NCBI RefSeq assembly: GCF_914271435.1
Contig: NZ_CAJZAI010000003.1
Coordinates: 372,001-436,000 of the forward strand
Direction: 5' to 3'
Length of the DNA: 64,000 nucleotides
Origin: Cupriavidus laharis
GTDB taxonomy: Bacteria; Pseudomonadota; Gammaproteobacteria; Burkholderiales; Burkholderiaceae
The position numbers and the translations under genes are program-made. This document shows positions 10,941 through 18,758 of the stretch, one piece after another. Numbering within the stretch: the first letter of the stretch is position 1; each line of letters begins with the position of its first letter. The notes under the pieces were generated by a model that saw nothing but the letters and a program-made list of their open reading frames with translations, was not told the DNA's origin and ran no database searches.

Positions 10941-11995
10941 AGATGCTGATGCGTTCGCTGCGGCCCGCCGCATCGTCCGACAAGGCGGCCAGCGCGCCAG
11001 CGCCCGCCCGGCGCAAGCTGCCGGACGGGCGCTGGCATCCGGCCGAGTTCGTGTTCTGGCTGCTGCCGGTGGTTGCTTTCCTTGCCTTGCCGGACTACCT
11101 CATCCTCGGCAGCCAGATCCTGATTACCGGGCTCTTTGCGTTGTCGCTGGACCTGATCCTTGGGTATGCGGGCATCGTCTCGCTGGGGCACGCCGCGTTC
11201 TTCGGCCTGGGTGCTTATACCGCGGGGCTGCTGGCGGCGCACGGCTGGGGCGAGCCGCTCAGCGGCCTGATGGCTGCCGCGGCGATGGCGGGCGTGGCCG
11301 GCTGGCTGTGCAGTTTTCTGGTCGTGCGCGGCGGGGATCTCACGCGCCTGATGGTGACACTGGGCATCGGCCTGATGCTGTTCGAGGCGGCCAACAAGGC
11401 CGCGTTCCTCACCGGTGGCGTGGATGGCCTGTCCGGCGTGGCCATGGACCGCCTGCTTGGCATGTTCGAGTTCGACCTGTTCGGCAAGACCGCCTACCTG
11501 TACAGCCTGGCGGTGACGTTCGTGCTGTTCCTGCTGCTGCGGCGGCTGACGCAGTCGCCGTTCGGCCTGTCGCTGCGCGGCATACGCGAAGGGGGGCGGC
11601 GCATGCCGGCGCTAGGTACGGACGTGCCGCGCCGGCTGCGCACGGTCTTCGCGCTGTCGGCCGCGATTGCCGGCATAGCCGGGGCACTGCTGGCCCAGAC
11701 CACGCAGTTCGTCGGCATGGATGTGCTGGGCTTCCCGCGTTCGGCCGAGCTGCTGGTCATGCTGGTGCTCGGCGGTGCCGGGCGGCTGTATGGCGCCCTG
11801 GCCGGCGCGGCGCTGTTCATGATTGCCCAGGATGTGCTGGCGGGCATCAACCCGGTGTACTGGCAGTTCTGGATCGGCCTGTTGCTGGTGGTGATGGTGC
11901 TGTTCGCGAAGGGAGGCGTCATGGGCGCCGTCGATATGGCCCGTGTCAGGCTGGCCGCGCGCACGGGGCAGCAGCCCGAAGGCGGTGCGAAATGA
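10937..11995 (+). CDS. Branched-chain-amino-acid-type ABC transporter permease (LivM family)
   Basis: The second membrane subunit, 352 aa. The core motifs LILGYAGIVSLGHAAFFGLGA and the SLRGIREGGRRMPALGTDV loop (the coupling-helix region facing the ATPases) identify LivM. The N-terminus has a basic cytoplasmic stretch of about 30 residues before the first helix. It overlaps livH by 4 bp and livG by 4 bp, indicating translational coupling through the whole operon. Confidence 0.92.
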   Translation: MKMLMRSLRPAASSDKAASAPAPARRKLPDGRWHPAEFVFWLLPVVAFLALPDYLILGSQILITGLFALSLDLILGYAGIVSLGHAAFFGLGAYTAGLLAAHGWGEPLSGLMAAAAMAGVAGWLCSFLVVRGGDLTRLMVTLGIGLMLFEAANKAAFLTGGVDGLSGVAMDRLLGMFEFDLFGKTAYLYSLAVTFVLFLLLRRLTQSPFGLSLRGIREGGRRMPALGTDVPRRLRTVFALSAAIAGIAGALLAQTTQFVGMDVLGFPRSAELLVMLVLGGAGRLYGALAGAALFMIAQDVLAGINPVYWQFWIGLLLVVMVLFAKGGVMGAVDMARVRLAARTGQQPEGGAK

Positions 11996-12744
11996 CAGGC
12001 CTGTTGCGTACCGAAGGCCTGTCGCGCCACTGGGGCGCGTTCGTGGCCAACAGCGACATCTCGCTCACCTTCGCGCCCGGCGCGCGCCACGCACTGATCG
12101 GCCCGAATGGCGCGGGCAAGACCACCTTCATCAACCTGCTGACCGGCGCCCTGGCGCCCACCTCCGGGCACATCTGGCTGGGCGGCCAGGAAATCACCAG
12201 GCTGCCGCAGCATGCGCGCGTGCGCCTCGGCATGGCACGGACCTTCCAGATCAACACGCTGTTCCCTGGGCTGACGGTGCTCGAATCGGTGGTGCTGGCC
12301 GTGGCAGAGCGCACCGGGGCAGCGCGCATCTGGTCGCGTACCGTGGCGTCGCAACGCGCGCTGGTGAAAGAAGCCATGGCGGTGCTGGCCAGCCTGCGGC
12401 TCGATGGTGAGGCCGAGGTAGAGACGCGCCGGCTGCCCTACGGCAAGCAGCGGCTGCTGGAGATCGCGCTGGCGCTGGCCACGCGGCCATCGATCCTGCT
12501 GCTGGACGAACCCGCGGCGGGCATCCCGTCGACGGAAAGCGCGGAACTGTTCGAGGTTATTGCCGCGCTGCCGCGTGACATGACGATCGTGTTCATCGAG
12601 CACGACATGGACCTGGTGTTCCGCTTTGCCGAGCGCATCACGGTGCTGGTGGGCGGCAAGGTGCTGACCGAAGGCACGCCGGCGGAGATCGCCGCCGATC
12701 CGCGCGTGAAGGAGGTCTACCTCGGGGAGGCCGCACATGGCTGA
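11992..12744 (+). CDS. Branched-chain-amino-acid-type ABC transporter ATP-binding protein (LivG family)
   Basis: A 250-aa cytoplasmic ATPase. Walker A is GPNGAGKTT (about residues 40-48), the signature region reads LPYGKQRLLEIALAL, Walker B is ILLLDEPAAG and the switch His is in FIEHDMDLVF. The RTFQINTLFPGLTVLE Q-loop segment is typical of LivG. The signature motif is less canonical than in LivF, which is normal for this half of the pair. The gene overlaps livF by 8 bp. Confidence 0.93.
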   Translation: MTGLLRTEGLSRHWGAFVANSDISLTFAPGARHALIGPNGAGKTTFINLLTGALAPTSGHIWLGGQEITRLPQHARVRLGMARTFQINTLFPGLTVLESVVLAVAERTGAARIWSRTVASQRALVKEAMAVLASLRLDGEAEVETRRLPYGKQRLLEIALALATRPSILLLDEPAAGIPSTESAELFEVIAALPRDMTIVFIEHDMDLVFRFAERITVLVGGKVLTEGTPAEIAADPRVKEVYLGEAAHG

Positions 12745-13438
12745 GCTGCTGCGTGTGGAAGGGCTGAGCGCGGGCTATGGCGACGCCGTGGTCATCGACG
12801 GCATCGACCTGGCGCTGGAAACGGGGGACAGCCTGGCGCTGCTGGGCCGCAATGGCGTGGGCAAGACCACGCTGCTCGCTACGCTGATGGGCTTCACGCG
12901 CCTGCGGCGCGGCACGCTGCGCTGGCACGGGAGCGACCTGGCGCGGCTGCCGCCTCACCAGCGCGCCCAGGCCGGCATCGGCTGGGTGCCGCAGGAGCGA
13001 TGGGTGTTTCCGTCGCTGACGGTGGAGGAGAACCTGAGAGCGGTGTCCCGGCCGGGGCACTGGACGCTTGCACGCATCTACGAACTGTTCCCCCGCCTGC
13101 AGGAGCGCCGGCGCAACCTGGGCAACCAGCTGTCGGGCGGCGAACAGCAGATGCTGGCCATTGCGCGCGCGCTGATGCTCAATCCCGTCTTGCTGTTGCT
13201 CGACGAGCCCATGGAGGGCCTGGCCCCGATCATCGTGCAGGAATTGCAATGCGTGATCGGCAGGCTGATCGGGCAGGACGGGATGGCGGTAATCGTGGTC
13301 GAGCAGCACGCGCGGCTGGCGCTGGCCATGACGCGGCGCGCGATGGTGCTCGACCGGGGCAGGGTGGTGCACGCGTCGGACAGTGCCGGCCTGCTGGCGG
13401 ACAAGGCGCGCCTGGACCAGTTGATGGGCGTAGGGTAG
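12737..13438 (+). CDS. Branched-chain-amino-acid-type ABC transporter ATP-binding protein (LivF family)
   Basis: A 233-aa ATPase, partner of the preceding LivG. It has Walker A GRNGVGKTTL, the Q-loop segment GWVPQERWVFPSLTVEENL, a canonical LSGGEQQMLAIARAL signature and Walker B LLLLDEPMEGLAP. It closes the operon; about 180 bp of non-coding sequence follow before the ynbA-like gene. Confidence 0.93.
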   Translation: MAELLRVEGLSAGYGDAVVIDGIDLALETGDSLALLGRNGVGKTTLLATLMGFTRLRRGTLRWHGSDLARLPPHQRAQAGIGWVPQERWVFPSLTVEENLRAVSRPGHWTLARIYELFPRLQERRRNLGNQLSGGEQQMLAIARALMLNPVLLLLDEPMEGLAPIIVQELQCVIGRLIGQDGMAVIVVEQHARLALAMTRRAMVLDRGRVVHASDSAGLLADKARLDQLMGVG

Positions 13439-13617
13439 CCACATTCCGCCCGTGAAGCCCGGGCGCGGTGGTTGCGGGCGCAAATGTATCGAGGCAGTCA
13501 CGATGGTTTGCGGAAGCCCGAACTCCCGCTATGCTCCGCAGTCTGTGCCGGCGAGTTCACGTACAGCGCCCCTGCAAGTCCGTGACGCGGCAGCATGTTT
13601 CGACCCCGAGACTGACC

Positions 13618-14247
13618 ATGACGCTTTACCAGATCAAACCGAAGTTCCAGGCGTTGCTGCGCCCTACCGTGGAACGGCTTGCCGCATCGGGCGTGACGGC
13701 CAACCAGGTCACCCTGGCGGCTGCGGCCGGTTCGCTTGTCGTCGGCGCGCTGACAGGCGGCCTTGCCTGGGTGCCCGCCGTGTTCCTGCTGATGCCGTTG
13801 TGGCTGTTCGTGCGGATGGCGCTGAACGCGATCGACGGCATGCTCGCGCGCGAACACGGCCAGCAAAGCGTGCTGGGCGCGTACCTGAACGAGCTCGGCG
13901 ACATCGTTTCGGACCTGGCGCTGACCATCCCGTTCGCGTGGGTCATGCCGTCATCGGGCGGCGAGGTCATCCTGTTCGCCATCCTGGCCGTGGTGGCCGA
14001 GTGCGCGGGGCTGATCGGGCCGCTGGCGGGTGCCAGCCGGCGCTATGACGGCCCGCTGGGCAAGAGCGACCGCGCGCTGGTCCTCGGGGCGCTCGGGTTC
14101 TGGGTGGGCTGCGGGCTGGGCATGGGGGCGTACGGGCACTGGTTCTGGATCGTGCTTTCGCTGCTGTCCGTGGCGACCATCGTCAACCGCGTACGCCGCG
14201 GCGTGCAGGAGGCTCGCGAGAGCCAGGCCCGCCAGTCGACTTTCTAG
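13618..14247 (+). CDS. CDP-alcohol phosphatidyltransferase-family protein (YnbA-like)
   Basis: A 209-aa membrane protein that should transfer a phosphatidyl group from CDP-diacylglycerol to an alcohol, giving a phospholipid. The family motif is seen at about residues 67-95 as NAIDGMLAREHG, followed eight residues later by GAYLNELGDIVSD. Two of the four canonical aspartates (the first and third) are Asn in this alignment, which I recall as a feature of the YnbA subfamily. Around it are genes matching the enterobacterial ynbABCD order (transferase, hydrolase/methyltransferase, PAP2/phosphatase, CDP-diglyceride synthase). The acceptor alcohol and final lipid are unknown. Confidence 0.82.
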   Translation: MTLYQIKPKFQALLRPTVERLAASGVTANQVTLAAAAGSLVVGALTGGLAWVPAVFLLMPLWLFVRMALNAIDGMLAREHGQQSVLGAYLNELGDIVSDLALTIPFAWVMPSSGGEVILFAILAVVAECAGLIGPLAGASRRYDGPLGKSDRALVLGALGFWVGCGLGMGAYGHWFWIVLSLLSVATIVNRVRRGVQEARESQARQSTF

Positions 14248-14265
14248 CCTGTGGAGGCGCACCGC

Positions 14266-14403
14266 GTGAAACGTACTCCGATCGAATCGCGATTTGCCAC
14301 CCATGACGGGCAGGAACTGTTCTACCGGCACTGGCCGGCTGCGAGCGGACAGTGCCGGGGAGCGGTGCTTCTGTTCCATCGCGGGCATGAGCATTCCGGG
14401 CGC
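14266..14403 (+). pseudogene. Alpha/beta hydrolase remnant (YnbC-like N-terminus)
   Basis: Begins at a GTG and encodes about 46 recognisable residues: [19 protein letters not shown] and [15 protein letters not shown], which is the oxyanion-loop start of the hydrolase half of YnbC-type hydrolase/methyltransferase proteins. After HEHSGR the similarity stops abruptly and the DNA continues, in another frame, with PAP2-phosphatase sequence. The rest of the protein, including the nucleophile Ser and the whole methyltransferase half (normally ~550 residues), is gone. Confidence 0.7.
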
Positions 14404-14407
14404 GTCG

Positions 14408-14843
14408 CGCGGCCTGGCCAACTGGCTGGCCAGCCAGCGTGCCAACGTGCCGTATTTCCACTTCGGCTGGGAGCGCGCCATTCCGTTCGTGCCGTGGTCC
14501 ATCGTGCCGTACTGGTCGATTGATCTCCTCTACGGTATCTCGTTCGCCCTTTGGTCCATCCGCGCCGGCCTGGTGATCCATGTGAAGCGCCTGCTGGCGG
14601 CAGGAAGGGCGTACGGTGCTGGTCAGTTGCGCGCTGGGCTATTCGCGCAGTGCGCTGGTCGCGGCCGCCTGGCTGGGCGCGAATACGCGCTTGCGCGATC
14701 CGCAGCAGGTGCTGGCCCTGCTATGGCAAAGCCGTCCCAATGTGGTGCTTGGCCCGCAAAGCGTGGCGGCGTTGGCGCGTTACCTGCAAACCGCCGCCGG
14801 CCCGCTGGCATCCGATCCGCAAGGAACCTCCCATGCTGACTGA
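14408..14843 (+). pseudogene. PAP2/dual-specificity phosphatase remnant (YnbD-like)
   Basis: Two fragments in different frames. 14408-14602 encodes [15 protein letters not shown] and [17 protein letters not shown], the N-terminal membrane part of PAP2/dual-specificity phosphatase proteins. 14604-14843 encodes the end of the phosphatase domain, with the catalytic P-loop SCALGYSRS and [21 protein letters not shown]. The junction at about 14602-14604 removes the remaining PAP2 helices (catalytic His/Arg) and the start of the phosphatase domain. The usual product is over 400 aa; about 145 residues remain. Its end overlaps the start of the next gene by 11 bp, as expected from an ancestral operon. 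Confidence 0.72.
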
Positions 14844-15285
14844 AGCCGATTCCCGTCCTGAACCTGCCAGCGATGCCTGGATGGCGCGCATCACCGCAGG
14901 CGCCATGCACGCAGCCGCCCGGCTCAACGGCGCCGGCCTTGTCCTGGCAATGGCCAATCTGCTGCTTGCAGGGCTGTTCGCGCCTGCGGCCCTGGTCTAC
15001 CTGATTCTTGGGCTCGTGGCTGCGGTTGTGGGTGCGGCGCAGCTGTGGCTGGTGGTCCGTGTCGAACTCGACCGTCGCCTGTTCGAGGCGCTGGCGGTTT
15101 CGGGAGATGCCGCGGACCTGGGCGCGCTCGATCATGCCCTGTCCACGCTCGGCTGGCAGGCACCGGGACGCTCTGGCCGCTCGCTGGCCGAGCGCTCGCG
15201 CGCGACGCTGCGCTTCCTGAAGTTCGCCGGCTCACTCGCGGCGGTGCAGTTGCTGCTCGCGCTTCTTTTGCTGCTATTGAGATGA
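14833..15285 (+). CDS. Membrane protein of unknown function in the ynb-like cluster
   Basis: A 150-aa protein I cannot name. It has a hydrophobic hairpin at about residues 33-78 ([16 protein letters not shown], then [20 protein letters not shown]) and a C-terminal Leu-rich membrane segment; in between is an amphipathic region with [17 protein letters not shown] good ribosome binding site (AAGGAAC) precedes the ATG, which lies inside the end of the broken phosphatase gene. The position between phosphatase and acyltransferase suggests a part in the same lipid pathway, but nothing in the sequence shows a catalytic site. Confidence 0.7.
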   Translation: MLTEADSRPEPASDAWMARITAGAMHAAARLNGAGLVLAMANLLLAGLFAPAALVYLILGLVAAVVGAAQLWLVVRVELDRRLFEALAVSGDAADLGALDHALSTLGWQAPGRSGRSLAERSRATLRFLKFAGSLAAVQLLLALLLLLLR

Positions 15286-15292
15286 TTTCCAC

Positions 15293-15923
15293 ATGAGCTG
15301 GCTTCACGACTGGTGGCGCGCGCCATCATCCTGTTTGCGCAGATGCTGACCGGCATGCAGGCGCGCTGGAACGGCTGCCTGCGGCCATGCAGCGCGTCTA
15401 CTTTGCCAACCACAGCAGCCATGGTGACTTCGTGCTGATCTGGGGCTGCCTGCCGCCGGACCTGCGTGCCGCGACGCGGCCAGTGGCGGGCTCGGACTAC
15501 TGGGAAGCCTCGCCGTTGCGGCGCTTTATCGGGCGTGAAGTTTTCCGTGCGCTGCTGATCGACCGTACTGGCGGCCGCGACGGCACGACGCCGGACCCTG
15601 TGGCGCAGATGGAGCAGGCGCTGCGTGGGGGTGCTTCGCTGATCATCTTCCCGGAAGGCACGCGCAATACCACCGATGAGCGGCTGCTGCCGTTCAAGAG
15701 CGGCGTGTTCCATCTCGCGCGGGCATGCCCGGACATCGAGTTCATGCCGGTGTGGATCGACAATCTCAACCGCGTGATGCCGAAGGGCGAGGTGATTCCG
15801 GTGCCGCTGCTCTGTACCGTGACCTTTGGCACGCCGCTGCGGTTGCAGTCCGAAGAGCCGAAAGAATCCTTCCTGGCCCGCTGCCGCCAGCAACTGCTCG
15901 CGCTGGCGCCGGCGCTGGAGTGA
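15293..15923 (+). pseudogene. 1-acyl-glycerol-3-phosphate acyltransferase-like, frameshifted N-terminus
   Basis: The catalytic part is intact from 15387: NHSSHGDF carries the HX4D acyltransferase motif and IIFPEGTRN the acyl-acceptor motif. The N-terminal helix is scattered over three frames: MSWL from the ATG at 15293, then RLVARAIILFAQMLTGMQARW one frame over, then RLPAAMQRVYFANHSS in the third frame. Two single-base frameshifts, near 15305 and 15370, explain this. Translation from the internal ATG at 15387 would give 178 aa without the membrane anchor; whether that product is made or active is open. Sequencing error is an alternative explanation. Confidence 0.68.
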
Positions 15924-15927
15924 AACC

Positions 15928-16884
15928 ATGTCAAGTGTTCAACTGATCCATGACACCCGCGTGCTGTTTGGCGGCGTGCTGTGCGTGTTGCTGCTTGCCT
16001 CGCTGGTGACCGCGCTGCTGCGCTGGCGCGTGGCCGGGGGCGCTCCCCACGTGGTGATCGACAACCTGGCCGCGCGGGTCTCGGCATGGTGGTGGATGGT
16101 CGCCATCCTCGGCATTGCCTTCGCCATGGGGCGCACGGCGATCATCGTGCTGTTCTACCTGCTGTCGTTCTACGCGCTGCGCGAATTCATCACGATCACC
16201 ACGACCCGGCGCAGCGACCATCGCGCCATCGTGGCCGCGTTCTTCGTTTTCCTGCCATGCCAGTACCTCCTGGTCTGCATCGGCTGGTATGGGCTGTTCT
16301 CGATCTTCATCCCGGTGTATGCGTTCCTGATCCTGCCGATCCTGTCGGCGCTGTCTTCGGAGACCACGCGCTTCCTGGAGCGGTGCGCCGGCGTGCAGTG
16401 GGCGGTGATGGTCTGCGTGTTCTGCATCTCGCACGTGCCGGCGCTGCTGACGCTGCCGATTCCGGGCTACGAGGATCGCAACCTGCAGCTGATCGCTTTC
16501 CTGGTCACCGTGGTGCAGGGCAGCGACGTGCTCCAGTATGTGTGGGGAAAGCTGCTTGGCAAGCGCAAGATCGCGCCGTTGCTGTCGCCGTCCAAGACGG
16601 TCGAAGGCTTTGTCGGCGGCGTGGCCAGCGCGACGGCACTCGGGGCATCGCTGTGGTGGATCACGCCTTACGGTTCCCCCTTGAAGGCCGGTGCGATCGC
16701 GCTGGTCATCGCCCTGATGGGGTTCCTGGGCGGCCTGGTGATGTCGGCAATCAAGCGCGATCGCGGCATCAAGGACTGGGGCCACATGATCGAGGGCCAT
16801 GGCGGCATGCTGGACCGCCTGGACTCGGTGGTGTTCGCCGCCCCGGTGTTCTTCCATCTCACGCGCTACTGGTGGGTGCCCTGA
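15928..16884 (+). CDS. Phosphatidate cytidylyltransferase (CDP-diglyceride synthase, YnbB-like)
   Basis: A 318-aa polytopic membrane enzyme that makes CDP-diacylglycerol from phosphatidate and CTP. The CdsA-family signature is complete near the C-terminus: SAIKRDRGIKDWGHMIEGHG followed by GMLDRLDS. The mid-protein SPSKTVEGFVGG segment is also diagnostic. It is longer and more divergent than a housekeeping CdsA, and it sits with a CDP-alcohol transferase, so it is likely a dedicated second CdsA supplying that transferase. The ATG at 15928 follows the acyltransferase stop by 4 bp. Confidence 0.9.
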   Translation: MSSVQLIHDTRVLFGGVLCVLLLASLVTALLRWRVAGGAPHVVIDNLAARVSAWWWMVAILGIAFAMGRTAIIVLFYLLSFYALREFITITTTRRSDHRAIVAAFFVFLPCQYLLVCIGWYGLFSIFIPVYAFLILPILSALSSETTRFLERCAGVQWAVMVCVFCISHVPALLTLPIPGYEDRNLQLIAFLVTVVQGSDVLQYVWGKLLGKRKIAPLLSPSKTVEGFVGGVASATALGASLWWITPYGSPLKAGAIALVIALMGFLGGLVMSAIKRDRGIKDWGHMIEGHGGMLDRLDSVVFAAPVFFHLTRYWWVP

Positions 16885-16920
16885 GCCGCGGGAACCCGCA
16901 GGGGCGGGGCGGCGAGGGCC

Positions 16921-18096
16921 TTATTTGCCTGAATCCTTCACGTCGGCAAACTTATCGAACTCGATGTTGTACAGCTCGCTGCCCCTCTTCTCGACCTTGC
17001 GGATGTAGACCGTCTGCACCACGTCCCGCGTAGCCGGATCGATCATGATCGGTCCGCGCGGGCTCATGATCTTCATGCCCTTGAGGGCGCCCAGGATCTT
17101 GTCGCCATCCGTGGCGCCATTGGTCTTCTTCAGCGCTTCATAGATGGCAGCCATGCCGTCATAGGCCGCGACGGTCATGAAATTCGGGCGGCCTGCGCCG
17201 GGATTCGCAGCCGAATAGGCGCTCAGGAAGGTCTTGTTCTCGCGCGAGTCGTGCGCCATCGAATAGTGGAACGAGGTGATCACGCCCAGCGTCGAATCGC
17301 CCATGGCGGGCAGCACGTGGTCATCGGTCAGGTCGCCGGTGGCAATCACGCGGATGCCGGCCTCGGCCAGTCCGCGCTCGCGGAAGCCCTTCATGAAAGC
17401 CACCCCCTGTTCGCCGGCGGGCAGGAACAGGAAGACGGCCTCCGGTCTTGCGTCCTTGATGCGCTGGATGAACGGCGCGAACTCCGGGTTGCGCAGCGGC
17501 ACGCGGATGGACTCGATGACCTGCCCGCCGCCACCGATGAAGTTGGTCTTGAAGGCGGTCTCGGCATCGATGCCGGGCGCGTAGTCGGCCACCAGCGTGA
17601 CCACCTTGCGCACATTGTTCTTCACCGCCCAGGTGGCCATGGGGGCCGATATCTGCGGCAGCGTCATCGACACGCGCGCGATGTAGTTCGACTTGGTGGT
17701 GATGATCGACGACGCGGCGTTGAAGATCACCATCGGCTTCTTCGCCTGCTCGGCGACAGGCGCGACGGCAAGGGCTTCCGGCGTCAGGCCGAAGCCGGCC
17801 AGGATGTCGACCTTGTCGCGCACCACCAGCTCCTGCGCGAGGCGCTTGGCCACATCCGGCACCGGGCCCGTGGTGTCCTTCATGATGACCTGCACCTTGC
17901 GGCCCGCCACGGTGTCGCCATGGAGCGACTGGTAGGCTTTCACCCCAGCTTCCATCTGCTTGCCGTAGTCGGCAAAGCTGCCGGAGAAGGGGGCGATCAG
18001 GCCAATTTTGACGGGCTCGGCAGCAAGCGCGGGTTGCGACAGGGCCGCCAGCATGCAGCCGGCGGCGATGGCGCGAAGCCAGAGGGCGAAGCTCAT
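16921..18096 (-). CDS. ABC transporter substrate-binding protein (HAAT/branched-chain type)
   Basis: A 391-aa periplasmic binding protein with a Sec signal peptide (cleavage after QPALA). The periplasmic-binding-protein-6 pattern is clear: VKIGLIAPFSGSFADYGKQM at the start of the mature part, VQVIMKDTTG, and the VDILAGFGLTPEALAVAPV segment that lines the ligand pocket. Canonical LivJ/K pocket residues are not conserved enough to call leucine, so an aromatic or other organic acid is possible. It may serve the livHMGF-type operon at 10.1-13.4 kb, from which it is now separated by the ynb-like cluster and inverted. GGAGA lies upstream of the ATG. Confidence 0.9.
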   Translation of the reverse strand: MSFALWLRAIAAGCMLAALSQPALAAEPVKIGLIAPFSGSFADYGKQMEAGVKAYQSLHGDTVAGRKVQVIMKDTTGPVPDVAKRLAQELVVRDKVDILAGFGLTPEALAVAPVAEQAKKPMVIFNAASSIITTKSNYIARVSMTLPQISAPMATWAVKNNVRKVVTLVADYAPGIDAETAFKTNFIGGGGQVIESIRVPLRNPEFAPFIQRIKDARPEAVFLFLPAGEQGVAFMKGFRERGLAEAGIRVIATGDLTDDHVLPAMGDSTLGVITSFHYSMAHDSRENKTFLSAYSAANPGAGRPNFMTVAAYDGMAAIYEALKKTNGATDGDKILGALKGMKIMSPRGPIMIDPATRDVVQTVYIRKVEKRGSELYNIEFDKFADVKDSGK

Positions 18097-18251
18097 GGGA
18101 TTGTCTCCGGTATTGTTTTCTTGGGTGATGACGCCGCAGGCAGTGTAGGAAAGCGCACGATAGGCCGCAATGAGGAATTGGTCCTAGTCCTCGCGCGACG
18201 CGTAGCCTGCCCGTGCCACAGCCGTTGAACCCGCGTTGCCGCGCCCTTACA

Positions 18252-18695
18252 ATGGCAGGCGTGATCGCAGCCTGGTTCAGTCTCCTCGCCAGGGTGTCGC
18301 TGGCAGCAGCGATGATCGTGCTGCAGGCGTTTACCCCCTTGTTGCATGCCCATCTCGGAACCTCGCAAGTCCATGGGTGGCACATTCACCTGCAGCCGGC
18401 ATACGCATTCAATTCTCATTCCACTGCACACGCCACGGATGCCGAATCATCGTTGACAGCCAGCGATGCTCCGGAGATCGACGTCGAGCGCGGGGTTCCT
18501 GCATCCCAGCCAAAAGAACGCGATTTTGATAATGGGCAATGGGCGCTCATTGCGGTGCTTGCCGTGGCTGCGGGCTGGCGGCCGTTGCCGGTGGCCGTGG
18601 TGCCAAGCGTTCCCGCCGGCGTTTCCCTGACGGCCCCACGATGGCGGCCACCCAATAGTCCTCCACCGGCCCTGGCGCCACCGCTGCACTCCTGA
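18252..18695 (+). CDS. Small His-containing membrane/exported protein leading the RND efflux operon
   Basis: A 147-aa protein with no family I can name. An N-terminal hydrophobic segment (about residues 3-30) is followed by a His-rich stretch (HAHLG, VHGWHIHLQ, NSHSTAHATD, six or more His within 40 residues). A second hydrophobic segment at about 95-115 precedes a Pro-rich tail. Small His-rich proteins of this kind are often found before metal efflux genes in Cupriavidus, where metal binding or sensing in the periplasm is plausible. It lies 63 bp before the adaptor gene, so co-transcription is likely. Confidence 0.6.
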   Translation: MAGVIAAWFSLLARVSLAAAMIVLQAFTPLLHAHLGTSQVHGWHIHLQPAYAFNSHSTAHATDAESSLTASDAPEIDVERGVPASQPKERDFDNGQWALIAVLAVAAGWRPLPVAVVPSVPAGVSLTAPRWRPPNSPPPALAPPLHS

Positions 18696-18758
18696 ATTCC
18701 GTTCGCTCTCTCGCCGCTGGCTATCGGCGCCGGCGGCGCCTGTCCCGGATTCACGGAG

